Assembly (NCBI RefSeq): GCF_025290835.2 | Contig: NZ_JAOCQD020000002.1 | Coordinates: 2,187,153 to 2,251,152, forward strand | DNA from: Aquabacterium sp. OR-4 | GTDB lineage: Bacteria > Pseudomonadota > Gammaproteobacteria > Burkholderiales > Burkholderiaceae_C | Reading direction: 5' to 3' | Length of the DNA stretch: 64,000 nt | In this document: piece after piece, positions 40,468 through 49,370 of the stretch | How the letters are laid out: every line of letters begins with the position of its first letter | Numbering within the stretch: the stretch's first letter is position 1 | Notes under the pieces: generated by a model | Database searches by the model: none | What the model was told of the DNA's origin: nothing | Seen by the model: the letters and a program-made list of their open reading frames with translations, nothing else | Translations under genes and position numbers: made by a program

Positions 40468-41865
40468 CTAGGCTTGCAGGCGCCGGCGCACCAGCTGGAT
40501 GTGGCTGCGCAGCGCATACAGCGCGTCGGTGTGCGACAGCGGCACCATCACCGCGCTGACGCGCTGCTCGATCGCGTCCAGCTCGGCCAGCAGCTCGGCC
40601 GCGGGGCGCTGGCCCTGCGCCGCCTCCACCGCGCGCAGCCGCGCGTACCAGCGGAACACGCGCGAGCGGATGCGGAACTCGTAGATCGGCGGCAGCACGC
40701 GCGACAAGGGGATCAGCACCGCCACGATGGCCAGCAGCACCACCCACATGCGGTCGGCCAGGTTGGCCAGCCAGAACGGCAGCCAGCGCTGCAGCCAGGG
40801 TGTGCCGCTGCGGTAGAAGCGTTGCGCCTCGGGCGCCAGCGGCCGCTCGGTGTCGGCGGCGTTCGGAAACTCGCCCTTGCGCTGAAACCAGCCGGCGCCG
40901 CCGTGCACCTGCTGCGCCGCCTGCATGAACAGCTGCACCAGCGCCGGGTGCAGCGATTCGCGCGCCACCAGCGTGGCGGTGGGGGCCACCAGGTGCATGT
41001 CGGTGGCCGGCAGGTCGGCGGCCAGATCGGCCACGCCGCGCGGCAGCAGCACCGGGTTCAAGAAGGGCAGGCGCCGCGCATAGGCCTCGCTCTGGGCCAG
41101 ATCGAGCAGGCGGATGCCGGGCGTGCGCAGCAGCATCTGCACCATCGGCGCCTCGGGCGCGGTGGCCAGGGCCAGGGCGTCGAGCCGGCCCTCCAGCAGC
41201 TCCACCACCGCCGGCGTGGTGGCCAGGTTCGACAGCTGCACCGCCTGCGGCGCCAGGCCGTTGAGCGACAGCAGCCGGGCCATCAGCGGCGGCACGCCGC
41301 TGCCCGCGGCGCCGACGTTCAGCGTCCAGCCCTGCAGCTGCACCAAGCGCGTGGGCAGCACGCCGCGGCCCAGCCGGCGCTGCGCCGCAGCCTCGCGGTA
41401 GAACAGCCACACCGGCTCATGGAACATGCGGCCCAGCGAGACCAGGCCGTCCTCGGGCCGGCCCGCGGCGTCGGCGGCGGGCTGGCCGGGTGCCGGCGCC
41501 AGCTCGTCGGCGCCGCCCTGCACGAAGGCGATGTCGACGCCCGAGCCGGCCTCGCGCAGCAGCGCCAGGTTCTCGGCCGCGCCCTGGGTGGCGCGCAGCG
41601 TCACGCGGATGCCGTGGCGGCGCAGCTGCTCGGCATAACGCTGGCCGAACTCGGCATAGGCGCCCTGCGCAATGCCGGTGGCCAGCACCACCTGGCGCGG
41701 CGGCGCCGGATCGAGCCAGCGGTAGGCCAGCGCCACCAGCAGCAGGCCCAGCAGCACGAAGGGCCCAAAAGTCAGTGCCAGCTCACGCAGCGCCGACGGG
41801 GCCGCCCAGGCCGGCAGCGCGGCACGCGGTCGGCTGCGCTCTGGCGGGGTGGCGGGCGGCGGCAT
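40468..41865 (-). CDS. TAXI-family TRAP transporter solute-binding protein
   Basis: 465-aa protein with an N-terminal transmembrane anchor (about 30-52), a TAXI solute-binding domain (about 60-350; LATGIAQGAYAEFGQRYAEQL, VDIAFVQGG, GAAGSGVPPLMARLL), and a second transmembrane helix near 370-392 (MWVVLLAIVAVLIPLSRVLPP) followed by a cytoplasmic helical tail. This two-anchor architecture is usual for a subgroup of TAXI proteins without adjacent TRAP permease genes; none is adjacent here. Substrate unknown. Confidence 0.87.
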   Translation of the reverse strand: MPPPATPPERSRPRAALPAWAAPSALRELALTFGPFVLLGLLLVALAYRWLDPAPPRQVVLATGIAQGAYAEFGQRYAEQLRRHGIRVTLRATQGAAENLALLREAGSGVDIAFVQGGADELAPAPGQPAADAAGRPEDGLVSLGRMFHEPVWLFYREAAAQRRLGRGVLPTRLVQLQGWTLNVGAAGSGVPPLMARLLSLNGLAPQAVQLSNLATTPAVVELLEGRLDALALATAPEAPMVQMLLRTPGIRLLDLAQSEAYARRLPFLNPVLLPRGVADLAADLPATDMHLVAPTATLVARESLHPALVQLFMQAAQQVHGGAGWFQRKGEFPNAADTERPLAPEAQRFYRSGTPWLQRWLPFWLANLADRMWVVLLAIVAVLIPLSRVLPPIYEFRIRSRVFRWYARLRAVEAAQGQRPAAELLAELDAIEQRVSAVMVPLSHTDALYALRSHIQLVRRRLQA

Positions 41866-41945
41866 GCGGCCATGCTAACTGGCGCCCTGCCGGCGGCCTG
41901 GCCGACGAAGCGCCTGGCCACCGCGGCGGCGCAGCGGGCTGGGGT

Positions 41946-42716
41946 CTACTGCGCCATCTCGCCAGTGCCCAGGGTCAGGCCCTGGGCGTTGGCCGCCGAC
42001 AGCGTGGCCAGCGCCGAGGTGGCGGCGGCGGCCGAGACGGCGGCGGCCGCCATCTCCTGCGGCGGCGCCATCGGCGCGGCCGCGGCCGCCGGTGCCGATG
42101 CCGGTGCCGGCCAGGCGCGCTGCGGCACGGTGTCGAAGGCCGAGCGGTGGCGCGCCTGCCACTCGGCGCGGGTGATGCCGAACTCCTCCAGCAGCACCTT
42201 GTGGCCGGCCTCGTGGTCGCGCAGCACCAGGTCCAGCGGATGCAGGCCGCACAGGCGCATCAGCTGGCACGAAGGCTTGTTCTCGGGCGAGGCGGCCCCG
42301 ATCAGCATGTCCACATTGCTCAGCGCAAAGGCCGCCGAGACGCACAGCCGCCCCAGCTCGAGGCTGTAGCGCCCGTGCCAGAAACGGTCATGTGTCCAGA
42401 TGCCCATTTCTACCGCCCCAGGCCGGGTGGCGTGCGGCAGAAAGCGGAACAGCGAGATCCAGTCTCCAGTTTCCTTGACCACCGCCGATATGCCAGCCAG
42501 ACGGCCTTTGCGGGCCGCCTCGACGATCACGGACATGCGGTCCAGCACATCGCGCTCGGCTTCGGGCTGCGACCACAACAGATGCTGGTTGAACAGGGGA
42601 TTGCGGCTGGCGTGGTACAGCGGCCACGCATCGCTCAAGGCCACCGGCCTGAGGGCAATGCGGCGGCTGTGCGCGCGCTCGAGTTCGAGCGCCAGCTGGT
42701 GAAAGTCGAAGTTCAT
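41946..42716 (-). CDS. GNAT-family N-acetyltransferase-like protein
   Basis: 256-aa protein whose first 190 residues fit a RimJ-type GNAT domain (RRIALRPVALSDAWPLY, GDWISLFRFL, EMGIWTHDRFWHGRYSLELGRL, AASPENKPSCQLMRLCG). The acetyl-CoA loop is atypical (HGRYS instead of R/QxxGxG/A), so activity is uncertain. The C-terminal 65 residues are an Ala/Pro-rich tail of low complexity. The gene lies between the TAXI protein and the divergent PAS-GGDEF-EAL gene. Confidence 0.72.
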   Translation of the reverse strand: MNFDFHQLALELERAHSRRIALRPVALSDAWPLYHASRNPLFNQHLLWSQPEAERDVLDRMSVIVEAARKGRLAGISAVVKETGDWISLFRFLPHATRPGAVEMGIWTHDRFWHGRYSLELGRLCVSAAFALSNVDMLIGAASPENKPSCQLMRLCGLHPLDLVLRDHEAGHKVLLEEFGITRAEWQARHRSAFDTVPQRAWPAPASAPAAAAAPMAPPQEMAAAAVSAAAATSALATLSAANAQGLTLGTGEMAQ

Positions 42717-42804
42717 GGGCCGGCGTGTCCGTCAGGTGCGAGGGGCGAAACCCGTCGCATGGGCACGGTCGGCAGCGTTTGGATCATCACGAAGTAGGTA
42801 CTGC

Positions 42805-44511
42805 ATGCGTCGCGACGAGATGGGTTGGATGTTGGAGTCTGTCGACGCGATGGCGTTGGACCATCTGCTGGGTCAGGCCGGGGAGGCCGTGATCCATGTC
42901 GACGATCAGTGGATCGTAAGGTTCTGTAACCAGGTCTATCTGCAGAATATCGGACTGTTGCGACACCAAGTTCTCGGCCGCACACCGTTCGAGTACCAGC
43001 CGGGCTTCGAGCGCTCGATCTTTTTCACCTGCATCGACACCTGCCGGCGCGAGCGCAAGCCCGCGTCGCGCATCGGCTATTCCACGATCCTCAAGCGCTG
43101 GCTGATGGTGCGGGTGTTTCCCTGCGAGGGCGGCACCATGATGCTGGCCAACGACGCCTCCGAGAGTGTTGTGCGCCAGCATCAGCTGGCCCAGCGCGCC
43201 ACCCAGGACGAGCTGACCGGCCTGCCCAACAAGCTGCAGCTGGTGGAGGTGCTGGGCTCGCGCAGCGCCGCCGATGCGCCGCTCAGCCTGGCCGTCATCG
43301 GGCTGGACCGCTTTCGCCAGGTGATCGACGCACGCGGCTATGCCGGCGGCGACATGGCCATCCTGGAGATGGCCTCGCGCCTGCAATCGGCCACCCTGCC
43401 CGACGAGCAGCTGTTTCGCCTGACCGGCCACGAGTTCGCGCTGCTGCTGCCCGAGGGCCCCGGCGTGGACGAGCGGCTGGCCACGCTGGCCGCGCGCTGC
43501 GCCATGCCGGTGGTGCTGGAGGGCACGATGTTCGTGCTGGGCGCCACCGTGGGCCTGGCGCGCGCCGAGGCCGTCAGCAGCGACGGCGCCGACAGCGCCG
43601 AGCAGCGCATCAAGCATGCCGCGCTGGCGCTGCGCCATGCCAAGAAGGTGCGCCGCGGCGGCGTGCTGGCCTATGAGCCGGCCCTGGAAGCCGCCACGCA
43701 GCAGCGCGCCGGGCTCGAGACCGAGCTGCGCGCGGCCATCGAGCAGCAGCAGTTCACGCTGGTGCTGCAGCCCAAGGGCCGGCTCGACAGCGGCCATGTG
43801 GTGGGCGCCGAGGCGCTGATCCGCTGGCAGCACCCCGAGCGCGGCATGATCTCGCCGGCCGAGTTTCTGCCGCTGGCCGACGAGTGCGGGCTGATGCTGC
43901 GCATCGACCAGCTGGTGCTGGAGATGGCCGTGCAGCAGGTGGCGGCGCTGCGCGCGCTGGATCTGGCCATGCCGGTGAGCATCAACCTCAGCGTCGACTC
44001 GCTGGCCGACCCCACGCTGGCGCTGCGGGTGCAGACGGCGCTGGCCAGCGCCGGCCTGCCGCCGGTGCTGCTGGAGGTGGAGGTGCCCGAGGGCGCGGTG
44101 ATGAAGGACGTGGACACCAGCGCGCAGGTGCTGTCCTCGCTGGGCGCCATGGGCGTGGCCATCAGCATCGACGACTTCGGCACCGGCTACTCGTCGTTCG
44201 CGTACCTGGCGCGTTTTCCGGTGCATGCGCTCAAGATCGACCGCTCCTTCGTGGCCGACATGCAGCGCAACGGCGCCAGCCTGAAGATCGTGCGCGCCAT
44301 GGTGCGCCTGGCGCACTCGCTGCAGATGCAGGTGGTGGCCGAAGGCGCCGAGACCGACACCGAGATCGAGCTGCTGCGCCGCATGCGCTGCGACCTGGTG
44401 CAGGGCTACGGCTACGGCCGGCCGATGCCGCTGGACCGCTTCATCGACTTTGCCCGCAGCCACCGACCGCAGTCGCTGGAGCCAGCCATGCCGGACCCGA
44501 TGGTGGTGTGA
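42805..44511 (+). CDS. PAS-GGDEF-EAL cyclic-di-GMP phosphodiesterase
   Basis: 568-aa signalling protein. A PAS-like domain is at about 15-125 (AVIHVDDQWIVRFCNQVY). A degenerate GGDEF domain is at about 135-300, with the active site reading TGHEF and so probably inactive as a cyclase. The EAL domain (about 320-560) is complete: GAEALIRW, NLS, EVEVPEG, DDFGTGYSS, KIDRSFV, VVAEGAET and QGYGYGRPM. It should hydrolyse c-di-GMP under PAS control. The ATG at 42805 is used; an upstream GTG at 42715 would overlap the GNAT start. It is convergent with the MFS gene, only 7 bases apart. Confidence 0.92.
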   Translation: MRRDEMGWMLESVDAMALDHLLGQAGEAVIHVDDQWIVRFCNQVYLQNIGLLRHQVLGRTPFEYQPGFERSIFFTCIDTCRRERKPASRIGYSTILKRWLMVRVFPCEGGTMMLANDASESVVRQHQLAQRATQDELTGLPNKLQLVEVLGSRSAADAPLSLAVIGLDRFRQVIDARGYAGGDMAILEMASRLQSATLPDEQLFRLTGHEFALLLPEGPGVDERLATLAARCAMPVVLEGTMFVLGATVGLARAEAVSSDGADSAEQRIKHAALALRHAKKVRRGGVLAYEPALEAATQQRAGLETELRAAIEQQQFTLVLQPKGRLDSGHVVGAEALIRWQHPERGMISPAEFLPLADECGLMLRIDQLVLEMAVQQVAALRALDLAMPVSINLSVDSLADPTLALRVQTALASAGLPPVLLEVEVPEGAVMKDVDTSAQVLSSLGAMGVAISIDDFGTGYSSFAYLARFPVHALKIDRSFVADMQRNGASLKIVRAMVRLAHSLQMQVVAEGAETDTEIELLRRMRCDLVQGYGYGRPMPLDRFIDFARSHRPQSLEPAMPDPMVV

Positions 44512-44518
44512 GGCCCGG

Positions 44519-45892
44519 TCAGGCCGCCGCGGCCGGCGGCCGCGGCAAGGCCGCCCAGCGCGGCAGCAGGGCGGCCACGCCCAGCGCCAGCAGGGCGAAC
44601 ACGCCGTGGCTGGCGGCGCCAGCCTGGGCCAGCGCCGGCGCGGCAGGGGCCTCGCCGGCCAGCGTGAAGTACAGCGTGCCCACCAGGGCCACGCCCAGCG
44701 CATTGCCGAACCACTGCACGCTGCCCACCAGGCCCGAGGCCAGGCTTTGCTGGCCGGCCGGTGCCACGCCCATGGCCCGCGCGATCAGCGGGCCCATCAC
44801 CAGGCCCATGCCCAGGCCGGCCAGCACCATCGGCAGCAGCAGCCAGGCCAGCGCCTGCTGCGTGGCCAGGGCCAGGGCCAGCAGGGCATGCCCGGCCGCC
44901 AGCACCCAGGTGCCGGCGGCCAGCAGGTCACCCGGCCAGCGCGCGGCCAGGCGCCGCGCACCGAAGTTGCTGGCCAGAAAGCCCGCCACCATGGCGCTGA
45001 ACACCAGGCCGGCCCAGTGCGGCGGCAGCCGGTACTGGCTTTGCAGCGTCAGCGAGAAGATCAGCATGAACGAGGCCACGCTGGCATAGAAGGTGAGCAC
45101 CGTGACCAGGGCCGTGGCAAACCGCGGCGTGAACACCGCCGGGCTCACCAGCACCGCCCCGCCGCTGGCCGCCAGGCGGCGCTGGCGCGCGACAAACAGT
45201 ACCAGCCCCACGGCCCCCAGCGCCGCCGGCAGCAGCAGCCACGGCGCCCCGTGCTGGCGCCGGCCCTCGATCAGCGGCAGCATCAGCGCCACCACGGCCA
45301 CGGCCAGCAGCAGCACGCTGGTCACATCGATGCGCTGCGCCACGCCGGCCGGGCCGCGGTAGCCCCGCAGGCGCCAGGCCACGCCGCTGGCAAACAAGGC
45401 ACTCAGCACGAACTCGGCGCGCCAGCCCAGGCCGGCCGGATCGAGCGCGATCAGCGCGCCGCCCACCAGCTGGCCCAGGCCCGAGCCCAGGCCCAGCGCC
45501 GCGCCATACCCGGCAAAGGCGCGCTCGCGTTCGCCGGCCTGCGGCAGCCGGCCGATCAGCGCCAGCACCTGGGGCGAAAGCAGCGCCGCGCTGAGGCCCT
45601 GCAGGGCGCGCGCGCCGATCAGCTGCCAGGGCCCCTGGGCCACGGCGCAGCCCAGCGCCGCCATGCCGAACAGGCCCATGCCGGCACGAAAGGCGCGCAG
45701 CGGGCCCAGCCGTTCACCGAGCCGGGCACCGGCCACCAGCGTGGCACCGAACATCACGCCGAACACGGCCACGCACCATTGCAGCTGGCTGGGCGTGGCC
45801 TGCAGCGCCTCACGGATCGACGGCAACGCGACACTGATCGCGAAGAAGTCGAAGGTGATCAGAAAGGTTCCGGCAAGCAGCAGGGCGGTCAT
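44519..45892 (-). CDS. MFS transporter, drug/proton antiporter (14-TM type)
   Basis: 457-aa major-facilitator protein with 13-14 predicted transmembrane helices. It has the DHA2-type start FLITFDFFAISVALPSIREAL, motif A-like GARLGERLGPLRAFRAG, and motif C-like GYGAALGLGSGLGQLVGGAL. Likely exports organic compounds; substrate unknown. The start at 45892 enters helix 1 directly. Confidence 0.9.
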   Translation of the reverse strand: MTALLLAGTFLITFDFFAISVALPSIREALQATPSQLQWCVAVFGVMFGATLVAGARLGERLGPLRAFRAGMGLFGMAALGCAVAQGPWQLIGARALQGLSAALLSPQVLALIGRLPQAGERERAFAGYGAALGLGSGLGQLVGGALIALDPAGLGWRAEFVLSALFASGVAWRLRGYRGPAGVAQRIDVTSVLLLAVAVVALMLPLIEGRRQHGAPWLLLPAALGAVGLVLFVARQRRLAASGGAVLVSPAVFTPRFATALVTVLTFYASVASFMLIFSLTLQSQYRLPPHWAGLVFSAMVAGFLASNFGARRLAARWPGDLLAAGTWVLAAGHALLALALATQQALAWLLLPMVLAGLGMGLVMGPLIARAMGVAPAGQQSLASGLVGSVQWFGNALGVALVGTLYFTLAGEAPAAPALAQAGAASHGVFALLALGVAALLPRWAALPRPPAAAA

Positions 45893-45960
45893 GGGCGACG
45901 GTACGGCACGTGGGCGGATCCACCCGCACCGGCGTGGCCGCCGGGCAGTGTAGCGGCGCA

Positions 45961-45999
45961 CCCACGGCAAGCACCCACGGCAAGCAGCCACGGCAAGCA
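45961..45999. repeat. 13-bp tandem repeat, 3 copies
   Basis: CCCACGGCAAGCA at 45961, 45974 and (with G for the first C) 45987, in the divergent region between the MFS and XdhC genes. Confidence 0.92.
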
Positions 46000-46093
46000 G
46001 CCGCTGCCAGCGGCCTGCGCCGGCGCTGGCGCTGGCGCCGCCGTATGCTCGGGCCTTTGCACGCGGCACCGGCCGGCCGCTGGCGGCCCTTGC

Positions 46094-46111
46094 CCCAGAC
46101 CCAGACCCAGA
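46094..46111. repeat. 6-bp tandem repeat CCCAGA, 3 copies
   Basis: Three perfect CCCAGA units and a partial fourth end 10 bases before the xdhC start, in the position of its ribosome-binding site. No clear Shine-Dalgarno sequence is seen there. Confidence 0.88.
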
Positions 46112-46124
46112 CCCATTCAAGCCC

Positions 46125-47129
46125 ATGGACAACGTCGATCTCAATGTGCTGCGCCAGATCACCCAGTGGCTGGCCGCCGGCCACCGCGTGGTGCTGGGCA
46201 CCATCACCCGCACCTGGGGCTCGGCGCCGCGGCCACCGGGCTCCACGGTGGCGGTGCGCGATGACGGGCTGATCGCCGGCAGCGTCTCGGGCGGCTGCAT
46301 CGAGGACGACCTGATCGACAAGGCGCGCGGCGGCGTGCTGGCCGCGGGCGTGCCGCAGGTCATCCGCTACGGCATCGATGCCGACGCCGCGCACCGCTTC
46401 GGCCTGCCCTGCGGCGGCCTGATCGAGCTGGTGCTCGAGCCGGTGCTGCCGCGCACCCGGCTGGACGAGCTGCTGCAGCGCCTGGCCGACGGCCAGCGCG
46501 TGCGCCGCGTGCTCAGCCTGGCCAGCGGCGAGGTGAGCCTGCAGCCGCCCACCGACACCGACGAGCTCGAACTTTCCGACGCCACGCTCACCACCCACCA
46601 CGGCCCGCACTGGCGGCTGCTGCTGATCGGTGCCGGGCAGATGACCCAGTACCTGGCGCAGATGGGCACCGCGCTGGGCTACCAGGTGATCGTGTGCGAC
46701 CCGCGTGAAGAATATGCCGAGGGCTTTGCGATCGACGGCGCCACGCTGCTGCGCACGATGCCCGACGACACCGTGCGCGAGCTGCGCGTGGATGGCCACA
46801 CCGCCGTCATCGCCCTCACCCACGACCCCAAGCTGGACGACCTGGCACTGATGGAGGCCCTCACCAGCGAGGCCTTCTACGTGGGCGCCATCGGCTCGCG
46901 CGCCAACCAGGCCAAGCGGCGCGAGCGGCTGATGGAGCACTTCGGCATCAGCGCCGCCCAGCTCGACCGCCTGCACGGCCCGGTGGGCCTGAAAAACGGC
47001 GCGCGCACGCCGCCCGAGATCGCGGTGAGCATCCTGGCCGAGGTCACGGCCGTGCGTTACGGCTTTCGCGTGCCCGAGCCGGTGGCCGTCAAGGCCCAGG
47101 CCGGCGTGGAGGCCGGTTGTGTGAGCTGA
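46125..47129 (+). CDS. xdhC: XdhC/CoxI-family molybdoenzyme maturation protein
   Basis: 334-aa protein. The N-terminal XdhC_CoxI domain (about 5-95; VVLGTITRTWGSAPRPPGS, GSVSGGCIEDDL) is followed by a Rossmann XdhC_C domain (about 190-320; LLLIGAGQMTQYLAQMG, VCDPREEY, YVGAIGSRANQAKRRERL). XdhC binds molybdenum cofactor and helps sulfurate and insert it into xanthine-dehydrogenase-family enzymes. No such enzyme gene is adjacent, so it is a stand-alone copy. It contributes to the molybdenum/tungsten theme of the window. Confidence 0.92.
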   Translation: MDNVDLNVLRQITQWLAAGHRVVLGTITRTWGSAPRPPGSTVAVRDDGLIAGSVSGGCIEDDLIDKARGGVLAAGVPQVIRYGIDADAAHRFGLPCGGLIELVLEPVLPRTRLDELLQRLADGQRVRRVLSLASGEVSLQPPTDTDELELSDATLTTHHGPHWRLLLIGAGQMTQYLAQMGTALGYQVIVCDPREEYAEGFAIDGATLLRTMPDDTVRELRVDGHTAVIALTHDPKLDDLALMEALTSEAFYVGAIGSRANQAKRRERLMEHFGISAAQLDRLHGPVGLKNGARTPPEIAVSILAEVTAVRYGFRVPEPVAVKAQAGVEAGCVS

Positions 47130-47137
47130 GCCCTCTC

Positions 47138-47256
47138 AAGGTGTGAAGGAACCGTCGCGAGCGGGCTCAGGGTGGTTCGAGCAACGCAGCCGTACGGCCG
47201 TACGGCGAGTCGCGCAGGGCCGCCATGGGCCCGCGCAGCAGGTTCATTCACACCTT
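47138..47256. repeat. 119-bp element with inverted ends and internal palindrome
   Basis: AAGGTGTGAAGGAACC (47138-47153) and GGTTCATTCACACCTT (47241-47256) are inverted with 15 of 16 bases pairing. Between them lies a perfect 18-bp palindrome GCCGTACGGCCGTACGGC (47189-47206). The element fills the whole gap between the convergent xdhC and ABC-ATPase genes. It could be a small non-autonomous repeat or a bidirectional transcript end. Confidence 0.72.
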
Positions 47257-47257
47257 G

Positions 47258-47929
47258 TCAGCCCGCCGCCACCGGCGGCATCACGATCGCCGCCGCCAGC
47301 GGCAGCAGCTCGCCCAGCGGCTCGCCGCTGGCGATCAGCACTGCGCGGCCCTGGGGTGCGCGGGCCAGCGCGGCCAGGCTCTCGAACAGCTGATCCACCG
47401 ATCCCGCGTCGAGCCCGGCGGTGGGTTCGTCCAGCAGCGTGAGCGGGCAGCGCGCCGCCAGCGCCGCCGCCAGCCACAGCTTGTGCCGCGTGCCGGTGGA
47501 CAGTGCCAGCAAGGGCTTGCCCAGATGCTCTGCCAGCCCAAAGCCCTGGACATGGCGCATGAACAAGGCCTCGTCCCAGCCGGCGTGGCGCGCGCGCAGC
47601 GTGGCCAGCAGCGCCGGTGCGGGCGTGGCCTCGTCGCGCCCGGCGCGGTGATCGAAGGCGAACACCTGCGCGGTCCAGACGGCCGATCCCGGCGCGGCCT
47701 GGCAGCCGGCCAGCGTGATGCGGCCGCGCTGCGCCGCCAGCGTGCCGGCCAGCAGGGCCAGCAGCGTGCTCTTGCCGCTGCCCATCTCGCCCCCCAGCGC
47801 CGTGAGGCCGGCGGGCAGCCGGGCGCTGAAGCCGCGCAGCAGCGGCGGCTGGCCGGGGTAGGCAAACTGCAGGTCGCTGGCCTGCAGCACGGGGGTGGCG
47901 TCGAGCTGGGGGGCGGTGGCCGGGGTCAT
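47258..47929 (-). CDS. Orphan ABC transporter ATPase
   Basis: 223-aa single nucleotide-binding domain: Walker A GEMGSGKST, signature LSTGTRHK (Thr for the second Gly of LSGGQ), Walker B LTLLDEPTAGLD. The switch His region is altered (LIASGEPLGEL). No permease gene adjoins it. Its compact size resembles CcmA-like or antibiotic-export ATPases. The start at 47929 is the ATG nearest to the domain. Confidence 0.82.
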   Translation of the reverse strand: MTPATAPQLDATPVLQASDLQFAYPGQPPLLRGFSARLPAGLTALGGEMGSGKSTLLALLAGTLAAQRGRITLAGCQAAPGSAVWTAQVFAFDHRAGRDEATPAPALLATLRARHAGWDEALFMRHVQGFGLAEHLGKPLLALSTGTRHKLWLAAALAARCPLTLLDEPTAGLDAGSVDQLFESLAALARAPQGRAVLIASGEPLGELLPLAAAIVMPPVAAG

Positions 47930-48009
47930 GCGCGCATTCTGGCTGCGCGCCAAGGCCCGGCACGGGCCCGGGCCGGCACTACAGTGCAGCACCCCGCTGA
48001 ACGCCACGC

Positions 48010-48375
48010 ATGAGCTCCGACGACTACCAGATCCACATCCCGCCCTCGTTCGAGGCCGTGTACCGCGACGCGCGCGGCCGCCTGAGCGTGCCGCTGAGCG
48101 CGTTTCGCGCCCGCTACGAGCTGTGCGAGGACATGGCGCAACTGCTGGTCGAGCGCAGCCAGGAGGTGCATCACGGCCAGGGCGTCAGCGAGGACATCGT
48201 GCTGCAGCGCACCGAGGACGGCCTGGCCAGCGAGGGCGCGGGCTTTGGCGCCGCCGAGGCGCGCTGGGTGGTCACCCGCCTGGCCGAGCTGCTGGACTGG
48301 CCCTGGGTGCACCGGCCGGCGCCGGACGAATCGGCCGAAGACCACGACGAACCGCGCCGTGATCGGCGGGACTGA
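48010..48375 (+). CDS. Conserved small protein of unknown function
   Basis: 121-aa acidic cytoplasmic protein (IHIPPSFEAVYRDARGRL, RARYELCEDMAQLLVE, GVSEDIVLQR, EARWVVTRLAELLDW). I recall similar short proteins in Burkholderiales genomes, some labelled 'ATPase with chaperone activity', but no Walker motif is present and that label is unsupported. The last 20 residues are charged (Asp/Glu/Arg). The 75-bp tandem array begins at its stop codon. Confidence 0.75.
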   Translation: MSSDDYQIHIPPSFEAVYRDARGRLSVPLSAFRARYELCEDMAQLLVERSQEVHHGQGVSEDIVLQRTEDGLASEGAGFGAAEARWVVTRLAELLDWPWVHRPAPDESAEDHDEPRRDRRD

Positions 48376-48592
48376 ACGGGCCCCCCACGTCGCTGCGCTC
48401 GTGCCCCCCACGGGGGCGCTCAGTCCCTTGGGGCGGCCCGGCGGGACTGAACAGGCCCCCCACGTCGCTGCGCTCGTGCCCCCCACGGGGGCGCTCAGTC
48501 CCTTGGGGCGGCCCGGCGGGACTGAACAGGCCCCCCACGTCGCTGCGCTCGTGCCCCCCACGGGGGCGCTCAGTCCCTTGGGGCGGCCCGGC
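48368..48592. repeat. 75-bp tandem repeat, three near-identical copies
   Basis: Units at 48368-48442, 48443-48517 and 48518-48592, with the first 8 bases of a fourth. Copies 2 and 3 are identical by eye; copy 1 differs at one base (GGGCCC for AGGCCC near the start). Each unit holds two nested inverted repeats: GGGACTGA..TCAGTCCC near the ends and GCCCCC-CAC-GGGGGC inside. The array fills most of the 300 bases between the unknown gene and the ClpP-like gene, whose ATG is 83 bases further on. Confidence 0.95.
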
Positions 48593-48674
48593 GGGACTGA
48601 CTGGCCCGCTGGGGCAGCCCTGATGGCTTAGCATGCGCCCATCCCTTGACCATCCCTTTGCGGGAGCCCTTGCC

Positions 48675-49277
48675 ATGATGCAGCCCCAGCTCGCCACCAA
48701 GAACGACAAGACCGCCGACGCCGAGCGCCCCGGCGGTGACCGCCTGGAAGACCAGCTCAGCTTCAAGGGCCGCTTCGTGCTGGTGTTTGGCGAGATCAAC
48801 GACAAGCTGGCGCAGGCCACCTGCCGCCGCCTGCTGGCGCTGGCCGCCGACAGCGACGCGCCGATCACCATGCTGATCAGCAGCCCCGGCGGCCATGTGG
48901 AATCGGGCGACGCCATCCACGACATGATCCGCTTCGTGAAGGCCCCGGTCACCACCGTGGGCACCGGCTGGGTGGCCAGCGCCGGCGTGCACATCTTCCT
49001 GTCGCCGCCGGCCGAGCGCCGCCTGTGCCTGCCCAACACCCGCTTCATGATCCACCAGCCGGCCGGCGGCGCGGGTGGCCAGGCCAGCGACATCGCCATC
49101 CAGGCGCGCGAGATCCTGCGCACCCGCGAGCGCATCGCCAAGGTCATCGCCACCCAGACCGGCAAGCCGCTGGACACCGTGACCGCCGACATGGAACGCG
49201 ACTTCTGGATGAGCGCCGACGAGGCGATCAGCTACGGCATCGTGTCGCGCAAGATCGAGCGCCAGGATCAGCTCTGA
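48675..49277 (+). CDS. ClpP-like serine protease, orphan paralogue
   Basis: 200-aa ClpP-fold peptidase with an intact triad: Ser102 (VASAGV), His127 (FMIHQP) and Asp176 (MERDFWMS). SSPGGHVESGDAIHDMI forms the oxyanion and heptamer region. No clpX, clpA or tig gene is near, so it is a second ClpP (ClpP2-like) rather than the main one. The N-terminal 25 residues are poorly conserved. The start at 48675 is chosen because GGGAG lies 9-13 bases before it; an ATG at 48633 is possible. Confidence 0.88.
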   Translation: MMQPQLATKNDKTADAERPGGDRLEDQLSFKGRFVLVFGEINDKLAQATCRRLLALAADSDAPITMLISSPGGHVESGDAIHDMIRFVKAPVTTVGTGWVASAGVHIFLSPPAERRLCLPNTRFMIHQPAGGAGGQASDIAIQAREILRTRERIAKVIATQTGKPLDTVTADMERDFWMSADEAISYGIVSRKIERQDQL

Positions 49278-49289
49278 CCTCGAGCACCC

Positions 49290-49311
49290 GGCCCCGCTGC
49301 TGCGCGGGGCC
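49290..49311. terminator. Possible terminator hairpin after ClpP-like gene
   Basis: GGCCCCGC (49290-49297), 6-base loop, GCGGGGCC (49304-49311), 13 bases after the stop codon and between convergent genes. There is no U-tract, so it may only act with Rho or as a stabilising stem. Confidence 0.4.
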
Positions 49312-49370
49312 ATCCGCCGAGCGGGTGGCGGGCCGGCCTGGAAGCGACCCGGCGCTCGGCCCGCTGGCGC

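Noticed and set aside
48368..48592. CRISPR array
   Set aside because: Units are directly adjacent with no unique spacers, the 75-bp unit is too long, and no cas genes are present.
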